Positions 45,135-57,200 of a DNA stretch of 64,000 bases are shown here, in pieces; position 1 is the first letter of the stretch, and every line of letters begins with the position of its first letter. Position numbers and translations under genes: made by a program. This DNA comes from Ustulina deusta (lineage: Eukaryota; Ascomycota; Sordariomycetes; Xylariales; Xylariaceae), in the NCBI GenBank assembly GCA_023159155.1, contig JAJNNX010000045.1, positions 310,001-374,000 on the forward strand. The letters run 5' to 3'. The notes under the pieces were generated by a model. It worked only from the letters and a program-made list of their open reading frames with translations. It did no database searches and was not told the DNA's origin.

Positions 45135-48100
45135 ATGCTCCTCCTGCACCAAGTAGGCAGCGTCAAGATTGGCGAGGTTGTCCGCTACACAGTCTCCTAC
45201 ACACCGTCACGCGATCGCATCCTTCCCTCGCCCGATGTCCTGCATCTACGCATTCGGAATACTTCGATATTACCGCTACGCGCCGCCTTCGTCCACGGCC
45301 CCTATACCCTGAGCGTCTCCGCGTACCCGTCTCACTACGACCCGAACACGAAGTTCGAAAACCCCCGGCGCTATGGCGTCCCCGAGTTCGAGCCCATGCT
45401 AAAGGCTGCCGGCGCCTGGTCCTGCCAGTTGACTGTCCCGGACAACATCCGTCAGAATGCCGGAATGGGTGCAGCACGAGGCGACTTTGCGAAGAGCACC
45501 GTCGAGGGCGGCGAGGACGGAAGTGCGAGCTGGGTCGTCGAAGTTTCTTCCCAGGTCATTTTCTCGTCTAGTGCTAGTGTCGGCTTCGAAATACTCCTCG
45601 CGCGCGATGAGAAAAGCTTAAGCTTAGGCGGTACGCCTGTCATCAAAGGACAGGCGCACGTTCACCCGCCAGGGAAAGTAGGCGACTTCCAGCAGAGTAT
45701 CGGTGCAAAAGACGGCCACCACCCAGCACAACTGAAAGGTGTCTTTTCAAGAGCTATAGGTTTGAAGGTGGAAGATACGGCAAGCTTATGGAATACCCCC
45801 AAATTCCCTGGCTGGCATGACTGGGATCATGGGAGGGCTAAGGCACCAGGGGACAGTAACACAGTTGAAAGTTTCGCTATTCCAGCCGCCCAAGACGAAG
45901 AACCAGAGAAACCACGACGGCCCAAAAAAGTTCATCTCGTGGTTTTGACGCACGGGTTGCATAGTAATCTTGGTGCCGATATGCTATACGTGAAAGAAAG
46001 TATCGACGCGACCGCGAGGCAAGCGAAAGTCGATGCCAAGATCAGGAAGGCTCGAGAGAAGGCTAGCAGCAGTATGAACCAGCATAAGGATCAATCAAAC
46101 CCACCGAGAGGAGACGAGGATGAGGGCGACAGTTCTGACGAAGAAGTCATAGTACGAGGTTTCTCTGGAAACGCTACTCGCACGGAACGAGGTATCAAGT
46201 TTCTTGGAAAGCGCTTAGCACGCTATATTCTCTCCATGACGTTTCCCGATCAGCCTTTTCTCCCAACGACGAGAAAGGCTGCGGATAATATAGCCCTCAC
46301 CCCGAAGAGTGAGAACACAAAGGGCAGTCATAGTCGACGACCGGCGCACACGCAAAATGCTACAGATAGAAGCCATTGTGATGAAAGAGAACGAAAGTAT
46401 CAAATAACCAGCATCAGTCTGATCGCACACTCCCTTGGTGGTCTTGTTCAGACTTATGCCGTCGCATATATCCAGAAACACTCTCCTCAATTCTTCAATG
46501 TCATACGGCCCATCAATTTTATCGCTCTTGCTTCGCCATTTTTAGGCCTGAGTAACGAAAATCCCCTGTATGTTAAGTTTGCACTGGACTTTGGTCTGGT
46601 AGGAAGGACTGGGCAAGATCTAGGACTAACATGGAGAGCACCAACTATCGCTCGAAGTGGCTGGGGAGCGATTGTTGGAACTCTTGGGGAGAATGCACAT
46701 AAAAGGGTTATGGGTGAATCGCAACCGGAATCGAAGCCATTGCTAAGGATACTGCCAACTGGACCAGCGCATGTGGCGCTGAAAAAGTTTCGTAACCGAA
46801 CCGTCTACTCCAATGTGGTAAATGATGGTATTGTGCCTCTGCGAACAAGCTGTCTGCTATTTCTCGACTGGCAGGGCCTCGATCGTGTAGAGAAAGCTCG
46901 GCGAGAAGCCGGCCTGATGGAAACTGTTGTTGGATTCGGGTGGGCCGAATTGACTGGCACCGGTATGTCGTCTCGGAAAGGCCCCTGGAACCCGGAGGCA
47001 GAGGAGACATCATTTTTAGCCACACCCACCTCCACACCCGGGACTCCTCATGATGACTCTCATGAGGTACCCCAACCCTCTAGCAATGCTATAGTTGATG
47101 ACAATAGGCAGAGCTTAAACCTTGCGGCTCCTCCACGACCCCACGAACTAGGTCCAGGCCAAACCGCACAGGCAAGCATTGATTCTCCATTTTCCGGATT
47201 TTTCAATCTCTTTAAGGGAAATAATCATTCAAAGGCACAAACCTCGGACTCACCTCCTCCTCCACAGTCACCTAGGGAGAACAAAATTTACAAACGGAGT
47301 CAAACCTTGAAGTTTGATGACATAGCGAGCAACTCGGCGTCTTCGAGTAAAACAAAGGTTTCTTCAGGTCAGGAGCTGGATGACGACCAGAGCAATATGA
47401 TGTCCGCGCCGCCTCGAACGACCTTTTTCGAATCAGCGGGTGATCTTCTCAACCCAAAGCTGCCTTCTGTGGACTTCCTGCTTGATCCCTCGAAGCGTCC
47501 CCGAACGATATTCCATGACCGAATCTACCATCCATCCGATATTCCTCCGCCGCCATTAAAGAAACGACCAACCGGTAGTCTGATGATTCGCAGGAAGAGT
47601 ACAAGCCGCAGCGGTAATTTGTCGCCAAAGGGCGCGAGCGCCGTGGGAGGCTCGTCCATGGAATCACAACAGGCTGGTGTAAACCACCAAGACTCGATTC
47701 TCTCCACCCGTGACTATGATGACCGTTTACATACGGATCCTGGGAGGCAGCCAGACGAGGTAATTGACAGCTCTAATATGAGGGTTGAAGAGAAAATTGC
47801 TCGAGCGTATCACCGCGATCTTAGTTGGCGCAAAGTTCTAGTCAATCTAGAACCCGATGCGCACAACAACATTATTGTACGCCGTACGTTCGCCAATGCT
47901 TTTGGATGGCCTGTTGTGAAACATTTGGTCGATGCCCATTTCAGCGATGACGCTACCGCGCGCACTCGGGATGATTTGGAAAGCAACGCTGAACATGCAA
48001 AGCCAATGAACGAAGGGCCAAGTGAGACGGGTATCGAAACGAAACAAAATAGCGAACAGGGGAATGCCAACACCCGTAATGATATTGGTGGCCAGCATCG

Positions 48101-48542
48101 AGATACTGGCAAACAAGTGACCGAACACAGAGATGATGTGTCCCGACCCACAATACACAGACGCTCCTCAAGTGAAGCCCGCGAGGCCACAGATGTCGTC
48201 CCAGATCTCCCAACTTCTCAAGATAGCAAGACACAAACATCCCATAGCTTCCGGGATACTCTCTCGCGGCCTCCCCTCGAGACCGCCGATTCGGGTACTT
48301 GGAGTGATCGCGACTTTGCCGACAGCGAAGATGAAAGTGAGTATGATATGGACATAGCATACAACCGGCATTTCAACCACAAGCCGCAACCATCGCAAGA
48401 CGAGGGAGACAAAGAACAAGAGCAAGGAAGTGTGAGCCCCGTATGGAACTGGACCGAAAAAATCGTCGGGAAAGGCGCCACGCAGAAAACGAAGGGAAGT
48501 GCACCCCAGAGCCCAACCGATTCGGCATCGCGAAAACCGTGA
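45135..48542 (+). CDS. DUF676 family lipase/serine esterase (ROG1-like), large
   Basis: Intronless frame of 1135 aa. The N-terminal 260 residues form a beta-rich region (ends near RPKKVHLVVLTHG) found in large fungal ROG1-type proteins. The alpha/beta-hydrolase part has the oxyanion motif HGLHSN at about residue 273, the nucleophile elbow AHSLGG with Ser433, and a late NDGIVPL at about 563 that would hold the acid/His loop. Between the two motifs is an insertion rich in Asp/Glu/Ser (about residues 318-400). The C-terminal 480 residues are low-complexity (Ser/Pro/Asp), with a conserved-looking helix-rich patch KIARAYHRDLSWRKVLVNL. DUF676 proteins hydrolyse monoacylglycerols or phospholipids at membranes or lipid droplets; the substrate here is unknown. 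No signal peptide. The start is preceded by a six-codon uORF. Confidence 0.88.
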   Translation: MLLLHQVGSVKIGEVVRYTVSYTPSRDRILPSPDVLHLRIRNTSILPLRAAFVHGPYTLSVSAYPSHYDPNTKFENPRRYGVPEFEPMLKAAGAWSCQLTVPDNIRQNAGMGAARGDFAKSTVEGGEDGSASWVVEVSSQVIFSSSASVGFEILLARDEKSLSLGGTPVIKGQAHVHPPGKVGDFQQSIGAKDGHHPAQLKGVFSRAIGLKVEDTASLWNTPKFPGWHDWDHGRAKAPGDSNTVESFAIPAAQDEEPEKPRRPKKVHLVVLTHGLHSNLGADMLYVKESIDATARQAKVDAKIRKAREKASSSMNQHKDQSNPPRGDEDEGDSSDEEVIVRGFSGNATRTERGIKFLGKRLARYILSMTFPDQPFLPTTRKAADNIALTPKSENTKGSHSRRPAHTQNATDRSHCDERERKYQITSISLIAHSLGGLVQTYAVAYIQKHSPQFFNVIRPINFIALASPFLGLSNENPLYVKFALDFGLVGRTGQDLGLTWRAPTIARSGWGAIVGTLGENAHKRVMGESQPESKPLLRILPTGPAHVALKKFRNRTVYSNVVNDGIVPLRTSCLLFLDWQGLDRVEKARREAGLMETVVGFGWAELTGTGMSSRKGPWNPEAEETSFLATPTSTPGTPHDDSHEVPQPSSNAIVDDNRQSLNLAAPPRPHELGPGQTAQASIDSPFSGFFNLFKGNNHSKAQTSDSPPPPQSPRENKIYKRSQTLKFDDIASNSASSSKTKVSSGQELDDDQSNMMSAPPRTTFFESAGDLLNPKLPSVDFLLDPSKRPRTIFHDRIYHPSDIPPPPLKKRPTGSLMIRRKSTSRSGNLSPKGASAVGGSSMESQQAGVNHQDSILSTRDYDDRLHTDPGRQPDEVIDSSNMRVEEKIARAYHRDLSWRKVLVNLEPDAHNNIIVRRTFANAFGWPVVKHLVDAHFSDDATARTRDDLESNAEHAKPMNEGPSETGIETKQNSEQGNANTRNDIGGQHRDTGKQVTEHRDDVSRPTIHRRSSSEAREATDVVPDLPTSQDSKTQTSHSFRDTLSRPPLETADSGTWSDRDFADSEDESEYDMDIAYNRHFNHKPQPSQDEGDKEQEQGSVSPVWNWTEKIVGKGATQKTKGSAPQSPTDSASRKP

Positions 48543-49631
48543 TGCTGGAGAGTGAAACGTCTGGATAGTCGGTTTTCAATAGGGATCTTATCCTGTAGGC
48601 GATTAAACGAGGCTAACTCGTCAGTGTGGATGAGCATGCAAGGCGACACCATCACAACAGAGCGGACATGGTGTTTGTTATACATCAATTTTATAATACC
48701 CCGATACACTCGACAGGCATAGCGGTTAGGTGTTGGATAGATGGCACGTTCAGAAAAATATATATATGTAGATAAGCATTCCTTAGATTCATGTTAGCCA
48801 TAGCCTAGAACTCGGCCCTGGGGAACATAGCCGGTATAGTGGGATATTCTTAGACTAGAGCCATTACCAAAGCCAAGTTTCATTCCCTACGCTTCATATG
48901 CCACCTAGGTGTGAGTGAAGAGTATTGCAGATAAGATGTGAACAGTGCAGTGCGGTCTCCTGGCACAATACAAGCCTCAAGGTTCGAACGTATATGAGAG
49001 AAATTTGACTAGATTCGTACGAGTAACCGAATTCAATGTACATGCGTCGCTATCGCAAACTGACCTCCTATCTACGTAGCCACATCCATCGAAGCCCATC
49101 AATCGATTGCATCCGCGGACTATGCGGTACATCCAGTCTCTCTGGAGAGGAGAAGCGCACAAGGGTTCCTGCGTCAGCCGCCTCCCTGCACCGCTCCCAC
49201 ACTATATCGACATCGTAGCGACGTCGCCAGACGAGAATGAAGGTAAAAACAGAACGCCAGTCCATGCTACACATATTAGGCATGTATCGTGCAGATACAC
49301 CGACACAGCACGGAGGCAAACCCCCGCCCCTCCCCCCCAACGCACGCGCGTAAATACTATCGGATGATAGAAGAAGAAAAAACACAGTTCCCCGTAACAC
49401 CCTGTCCTTGAACGCTGGCCGCTATCCGTTGAAAGTAGAACCTTTACACACATATTCCAGACAACCCAGATGTTATATGAATCGAGAGATTAGGGGGGTA
49501 TTGGAAATAATTCCCACCGAACGAAGAAGCGCGTAAAAAATTCAACGCTGGAATATATGTACTTCAACTCTCTCATGTTGGTAGTCATGATTGAGGTTGC
49601 CTGGAAATGCAAAAGGAAGGCGGGGCGTACG
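48543..49631. other. Convergent spacer between the lipase and BTB-bromodomain genes
   Basis: About 1.1 kb between two stops. Short overlapping frames only (for example 49068-49400 minus). Likely two 3' UTRs. Confidence 0.5.
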
Positions 49632-51206
49632 CTATACGGCGTCGGAGGCGCCCGCACTTTTACTGATCCACTTGAACATCTCAGCAAATTTCTCTTCGAA
49701 TGATTTCTGGAATCGCTCTGCAGCCGCTGACATCTCATGGTTTCGGCCCCAGTATGTATAGCAATTCTCGAAGATCTGCCTGACATCGGCCTCGAACTCC
49801 TCTGCTGTGGTGTATTCGCTATTGTCCATCTTCTTCTTGATGGTGCCGAGATCCATAGGCTTCTTAATTTTGTCGAAGTAATTCGGCACACCATCCTCGA
49901 CAGGTCTGACAGGCTCCTTGAAGGGGCCAACAAGTCGAGTCCAGAATCCTGTTTAGGTAGAGTCAGCCTTCAATTCAGATTAACTGACGCCTTGTTCAAG
50001 GAGGGGTGAATAGACATAGGCAACGGCTCAGGACAAAGTAAACGCAAAAGAAGAAAATTCAGTGATGTGAGGACGGGAAGAAGACGTAAACGTGAAGCCA
50101 AAGATAGGCATGTAAAGTATGTGTAGAGTCAGAATAAGGGTGAAGTAAACAAATAATATGCCAAACAGTAGACAGAATTGAAAGGGACTGGTAGGCCTAA
50201 ATGGGATGGATGTGTCCCAATAGTCTCCATATAAGTGAGATGAGCTATACTTACCAGGGCCAGACAACATGCGGTTCAGGAGATCAGCGCAGAAGTTCAA
50301 TTTGTGATCTGGCGAAAATTGCCTTCCATCATTGACATTGATGCTGCTCCTTTTCGTCTTGTAGGGCTTAGGAGCCGCGGGTAGTGAGGATTTTGATGTC
50401 GACTTCTTAATACGGTTTGTTAAGCCATCCGAGTGGCGGTGCTTTGTAACTTTTGCTTCTCGCTCCTCGCCTTCTTGGTCCAAGTAGTGGACATTTTTTT
50501 GCTGAGTAGAAGAAGGGGATGACGGAGGCTTCACCTGGATAACTGGTGTAGAGTTCAAATGGCTCATAGCTACCACCAGTTCACTAAGAACCTCCTGCGG
50601 AAGAGATTTCGTGAACTCAGCTCGAGATTCAGATGATCGAATATACTCGGCAGTCCAAGACAGAAGCAAAGCACGAATGGGGGATCCTTCGGGGGTCTCA
50701 TTCCAGGCCTTCACAAGGAGCTCTGTAGCAGGGATACTGTTTGTTGCGGCCCTGTACTCCGACATAGCCTTAAGAGCCTCCTCACAGAGACCCTCGATGC
50801 CCAATTCATCACCGAGCTTCCACACTGCAATCAATAGATCGTAGGTCGGTAGCGGTTGAGGCGCGGTATTTATAGTGCCAGTGAACATGAAGAGCTGGGC
50901 GAGGCCAAAAACAACGGGATCGGTGTCGGGGAACCGGACAACGTCTTCGACCTTTTGTTCCTTTTTGTCGGCGAAATATTGTCGAAAGTAGGTTGATTTA
51001 GCAATGAGGAAATCCTTCTGGATACCGAAAGCCTCTACATTTTCACCGACAAGGATGATGCAAAAAAGCGGGTGCGGCTCACTGTTGGCACGGCATCAGT
51101 GAAAACTGTAAAATCCCTTTTTGGCCACAGCGATGAGAGGAGAAGAAACTTACAGCCATGAGAAACTGGTCGGGGCTTGACCGTCCCCGGCGTCGTCTGT
51201 TGCCAT
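49632..51206 (-). CDS. BTB/POZ plus bromodomain protein
   Basis: Protein of 398 aa from three exons, 51206-51154, 51081-50255 and 49948-49632. Introns are 72 and 306 nt and both splice in phase. Residues about 18-100 look like a BTB/POZ core (HPLFCIILVGENVEAFGIQKDFL, then the YFRQYF helix and the FPDTDPVVFGLAQLFMFTG end). A helical BACK-like stretch follows, then a basic Ser-rich linker. The C-terminal part (about 270-395) is a bromodomain: VPNYFDKIKKPMDLGTIKKKM, EFEADVRQIFENCYTYWG (with the acetyl-lysine Asn-Cys-Tyr region) and a terminal helix. The last intron falls at the start of this domain. Bromodomains read acetyl-lysine and BTB domains dimerise, so a chromatin-associated role is inferred. 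The start at 51206 is the first ATG that splices into the BTB frame. Confidence 0.82.
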
Positions 51207-54200
51207 GGCGCTTCACTGAATTAAACGATTCAATTAGCTCTCCAAACCAAGAAGGGAAGGGGGCCGTCTGAGTGTTGAATTGGATGTGAACATGAAAGAT
51301 GAAAGGTGGTCGCCAATGTGAGGGGACTTTTGTTGCACGCATTATCCAGGATGGCTGAACACACAGGATGCCAAGACTGTTGGTTCGGCAAATAATTCAC
51401 GGTCGCATCCGTAGAGACGCAGGATGCAATGCACAGGGGAGACGGGGGAGCAGAATAATGAAGCGATTGTAAGGCGGGCCCAGAGGGAAAATGCGAAGTC
51501 GAGCGCGTGGAAGGGTGTCAATGAGAATTGAAGAGGTTACGGTGTGATGAGTAAAGAAGTATGCTTATGGATGAGGACGGGTGAGGACGGATGACGCTGA
51601 CTCGAGAGCCAGAGAGAGGCTGTTGAGTGTGCCGGAACATGTGATGGGGCAGCATGAGCACTCACCTTACAGAGAAAAGACTCACTGTAAGTACGGTAAG
51701 CACAGTCAGAGCAGAACACGTTGTCGCAGCTGTTAATTAAACAGGAGGAGGGTCGATGCGATGGATGCTGGAAAGCAATGCGTGTGTGATGGGAACAGAG
51801 AGAGGGAGGAAAGTCGAGGGACGCCAATTGGAAAGCGGGTTCAGCCGAGGGGTCGATCAGGAATGTGAGAATTTGAGATGTATCGAGGTTGGGTTGGGAT
51901 GGGAGCAGCAAGTGTGGTATGGGCTGCGGTGTGGTGTGGTGAATGAAGCAGCGGATGTGCGAGTGAAAGAAAGAAGAAAATACTACCTACCTCTAAGAAA
52001 ACCTCCATTCACTGAATTGAGCCATGCAATCCCAATTGGGAACACCCGAGTGCAATAGAGCCACCTATTATCTCCCGGGACCTAATGTCCTGCTTCTCAA
52101 TCCACAACGGGAGCAGGTGGGTATTCAGTTGCAAAGGAACAGGAGACAGAAGGGACAGAATGGAGGAGCGATAAGAGATGGGAAAGCTTGATTCAGGTAG
52201 ACTTTACAGCTTGCTATACCTAAGGACAGGAATTAACTGAATGGTCCCTCTCTTTGTGCCACTTTACGCTAATGGAAGGAAGACACCAAAGAGTGGAGCC
52301 GAGAGCACTCTCTTAAATTCATATTCACCGGTATATTGCAATAGATATCGGCTCATGCGTTTACCGAATCATTTCAGACCAGGGCACTTCCAATTGCTCT
52401 CATCACTTATTTTTTCAAGGGAAGACATTTCAATCACATGAAGCTTGTTCCATTTCAAGACGCCAATGAAACGGTCTCAATAACAGAATCTCGTACATAA
52501 ATCGATACTGACTGCCATTGAAGCCGAAGTTTTTTTAGTTTTTTTTCCGCTCTTCCCTGGACACAGCACAAGTGCATCCCGGCGTTAAGCACAGCATCTT
52601 CAGACATCTCACAGGATCACGACTGTCGTCGAAAAACAAGACAATCAATGGGCTCTAGTTTAGTAATGTAGCAGAACCATCCCACACACGGCCCAACGAA
52701 CGAATGCACCACCTCAACAGGTTTTGTTGATTGCCTTTCAAACCCCAGCTACTTTCAGGATTATGGGGCAGTAAGATTATCCCTAGTCTATATTCTGGCA
52801 CAACTTTAACTACCTAAGGTATCATGTCAACATCTTAGCCCTGTACAATCTCCAAACCCCCTCATTAATCACCTTCTACATTAGGACATCCACCATTAGC
52901 AGCGCACAGATGAGGCGGCCAAGGTACGCTGGCAGATGATCCGTCGAGTATTCTACTCTTACTGATCATCTCCAGAGGTTCGCGTCACCACATCACAATA
53001 ACCACGGTTCCCAGAGACATAAAGACCGCCAAATACACTATCTCGGGCGCAGTATCTCGATTTCCGTTTTGTGCTTCGGCCCAAGCAAGCTTGTCTCGTA
53101 GCCACGAAGGTCTCTTTGACCCTTTTAAGAGCGTTACTCGGCACAAAGGCCAAATCTGCCCAAGCAGCTAGAGGAGAAACCCGTTATACGGGAATCGCGG
53201 ATACCTATCGATGATGTAGGGATAACAAAGTACGTGGCCGGTAAATGTTGCTTGTGAATTAACTTTTACTGGAAAGCGCACATTGAAGCGTGGCGATGAT
53301 TGTTGCCTTTCTCAAAATTCTTCCACGAGGCCTCGGGTCTCTTTCATGACTTCAAATAGCCGTTCGCTATGGCCGAATTAACCTGCGATGGGGAGTGCAT
53401 TCAGCAGTAAGCCTAGTTGAGGCAATGCCAGTGATTCCTGCCCATTGGGCTACCTATACTCGACAGATCAGCTATACGAAATCTATTCATTTCAGATTGC
53501 AGAAGCGTCGGTCATGTTGTTATCGAAATCCCCGTAGTTAACACCAATTTGCAACTAATAGAACCCAAACTCCTCGCAGGGGACACCTCCAATTTTCCGT
53601 ACACCAGGATCAACCCTATTTTAGATTGCCTCGCCAGTTGGAAATAGCGGTATCATTACCTATTTATTATCCGGTGACCAGCCCGACACAACTCTCGCCA
53701 CATCATTAAAAGCATACCTGACGTAAATCATACCATTAGCCCGCTCGCAGGCGACAGAATGGAGGTTATCTCGCTCAATCCTTCGTCTATGACGAATTTA
53801 GCCATTGCCGGAAGCATCAGGACTATAAGGGATCACGCTGAGGGGAGCAGGTTAAATCCTAGGAACCAACACGCGTTGCAGGTCCAACAGTCTCTCAACG
53901 ACTTACTCGCTAATTCGGGGTAGAAATGTTTCAACAGGGTACTTATATGTCTAATACCTGGCACAACTACCCCGAGCTTAAGCGACTGAGCACCCCCGAA
54001 CGTTTGAACCGACAATTCCAAGATATTACCACCGAAAAGCCTAACGAGACCGCGTCTCTTCCCTTTTTTCCATATACGTCAAGACAAACAACGGTTTCCA
54101 TGCAATGGTTAAGTGACAGTATGGATAGGTAGGTGGATAGGCTGCTGTTGTATCAGCAAAAATGGACCAGTAGCTTTGCAAATCACGCAGAAGCCACGCT

Positions 54201-57200
54201 AGGAAAGATAGGTAGCGGCGCAATAGAGGCGAAAACGAATCGAAGAAGTCGGCGTGGGAATCAGACAGTCCACGACTACCTCCGAAATGAGTTGTGCAAG
54301 GGGAGGAGGCAACTTAGCTTGTCTGTCGTTCAAAGGTTATCGCTGGAGCCTGGAGGGTTTTGACATACTTCAGCCAAGATGGCCTGATCTTGAAGTTGCT
54401 TCATCAACCCGTCCTCACCGAGGGTGGTGGTAGGGCTGTAGAGACTATCCTCAGCGCTGCGATGAGAGTTCCAGCCACGAAGAAGACATTGGCGACCATG
54501 CCATAAATATGAATGTACAGCAAGGAATTTTGATAGCTGATTTCCAGAGCGATTATAATTATGATTAATACCGACTTTTCCCTCCTAGTTGCGAAGAATG
54601 AATATTTCGTTAAATCTAGCATTAGGAGAAGTAGGCACGATTATTTCCTTGTTATAAATATGTCTGCACTCAGCGGAATCGAGGCCTTAGTTATACTGAT
54701 CTAGCACTGACCAGGCTTGAAAGGAACGAGAACCATGGTGGTGTTCGAGCGGTCTCCTGTGGTAGTGAACCTCATTCGTCTAAAGGGTAGACAATATATC
54801 GAGTAGTGGCGGACAGAAACACTAGTCTTGGAGGTAGTCGTGTCCCATAAGATCCTTCTTACATCAGCGTGGCCGCAGAATGAAACACTCGACTAGAGAG
54901 GTCTGTTAATTCAGTATAGCAATGCGACAGCCGGCGATGAGTTTGGGCGCAAACCACTCTGGGGACTTAGAACCTCATATCCTGGCATGATACTATCTCA
55001 ACTCCGACAGCTTTCGAGAACCGTCAGTAAATTCTAATCCAAGCGAAGCTACGAATAAAGCAGATTTGCCGTGATATTGCTTCATCATTCGACATACGCG
55101 ATCTATCCGTGCTGTCTTTTGGAGCAAAGGTCGAGACACTCGACAGTAAACCCCTCCCTAGTACTCTTAACAGGACGGTTAAAGTAATACAAATCTAGTT
55201 AAATCATTGCTTCCCAATACGAAATAATATTTCGTGCTCTCCCTTTCAGAGCAGGATCAGTGGGGGTACGCCAGACGAGCGATGAGTGCTTGGATTACAT
55301 TCTTAACATTAGACGATCTGACCGCTTTCAAATTCAGCATACAACAATAAAAATGCAAGTGTAAAAAACCACCACTTAGATGAATACAATTAATATTCGT
55401 ACACGGATCGAATTGGCAATCCCGAAAAGAAGCCTTCATATAGGCATCGAAAAATCGCGGCCGAGGAATTCGGCCCTGAGATACAATCTGCCAAATGAGC
55501 TGTCATCTTTCGGAAAGAACTATCCACTCGGTATCGCAGACTCAATCTTGACAAAGCTATTACCACGGGGGACTATTGGGCGGAGGCGCTCATAAACACC
55601 CAGCACAACAAGGCGTGGGCATTTTCCAAGTCATAGACTTACCTGGCTCGGAACCGCTATCCGTAAGGATCTCGAAGTGCACTACACAGCTAAAAACCTA
55701 CACCCAAGGACGAAAAGAAAGAAAAAATCTATCTGGACTCAAACATAGATATGCCACATCCCACACGAGTGGGAATGTAGCTACGTCGGGTCATCGACAT
55801 CGTAATCAGCCCTGAAGAGAAAGGTCAGATCACCATTTAGCTTAATGCGCAATACTTTTCATGAAACACCGCTGTGTACACGGCGAACTGCGGTATATAA
55901 ATATAAACCGAACCCGACGCCTCTCGATCCACGCGAGACGCATGGGCTCCTTACACAGCGGCCACGTGTATCGAAGAGAGAAGACGGACGATTCATCAAG
56001 AGTAGTGAATACACTTAGTCGTCTAGCTAGTACAACGTAAGAGCGGCTTTCTTATCATGACTACACAAAACCGATATTGTTTGCCACTCTCAAAACAAAA
56101 TAATGCATTTCGGGCGTGACGATGTTGTGTGTCTCATGTGTGTAGTATCAGACTCCCCATTGAATGGCCAAGGACAGCGATGGATGATGATTGTTCCTAT
56201 TACTGCGCAAAGGTTCGTTCCAATTCATTCCTTATACAGCCCTTGTCTATATAACTACGTGCTGTCTTCTTCATTATACAAGTGTAGTATCATAACACGT
56301 GTGGCAATATGCATAATGTTGATATCCACGTTGAACTCCTGTCATTCGTGGCAAACATGATGGCGTAGAGCGCCGTGGTGGCAATACTGCCATTTCCTTG
56401 CGCTGAACACCACATTAACAAAGAATATTGGCTATGGGCTCGGTTGCTTCTGAAGTGGCCGTCTTGCGGGAAAACACGGATATGTTAGGTTGAGCTTGCT
56501 TCCTCCCCAATTTCGTATCATCCATGGAAGTCGACATAAGTTTGCATATAATACAACTCATCTTTGTTGTCTGCTGTTTATTCCCGCAAATTAAATTAAT
56601 AAATAAAAAATTGGAAGAAAAAAAAATTGCACAAGCAAAATCAAAACTGCTGTCCGGACCAACCATTTGCAAAAATTGGAACAGCTATATGATTGAGTTT
56701 AGCACTTGACTGAAAGGCATTAATAATGTCTGCCTAGATACGGCAAACGGGACAGCTCAGACTGCCAGCAGTCCCATGGACGAGATTATTCCAACACAAG
56801 TACAACATACCATCTAGATAGGGCAACAAGGAAATTAACTTAGCCATCTGTACTTCTTTTGCGGGTTCGGGCCCCTGGGTTGCCAGCGAAGATAGCTATG
56901 ATTCTACCCCAGCAGCAACATGTAGACGCGGCCTTCCCTTCCGATGGGGAGGCTAAAGGCGTACCAGGCAGCACCGATGCAAGGCCCCCGAGTAGATTAC
57001 AAGGTGGTCGAAAGACGCTGAAGCATGTCGAAGTGCCAACAACCAAAACACGTCTCCAAACCGCATGCCAGTGTTTCGGATGAACCCGTCTTCAGCGAGC
57101 ACGCCCCAAGGCGGGAACTGTGCTCGCACAATCCTCCAATTTGCATCTGGTGTGCATACATACATACATACATCTCTAGGTGCACGCCCGGGACGGTGTC

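Noticed and set aside
51690..51760. Minus-strand CDNVFCSDC segment resembling a RING finger fragment
   Set aside because: Only one short exon-sized piece with no zinc-ligand partners before or after; most likely chance within the TC-rich leader of the BTB-bromodomain gene.
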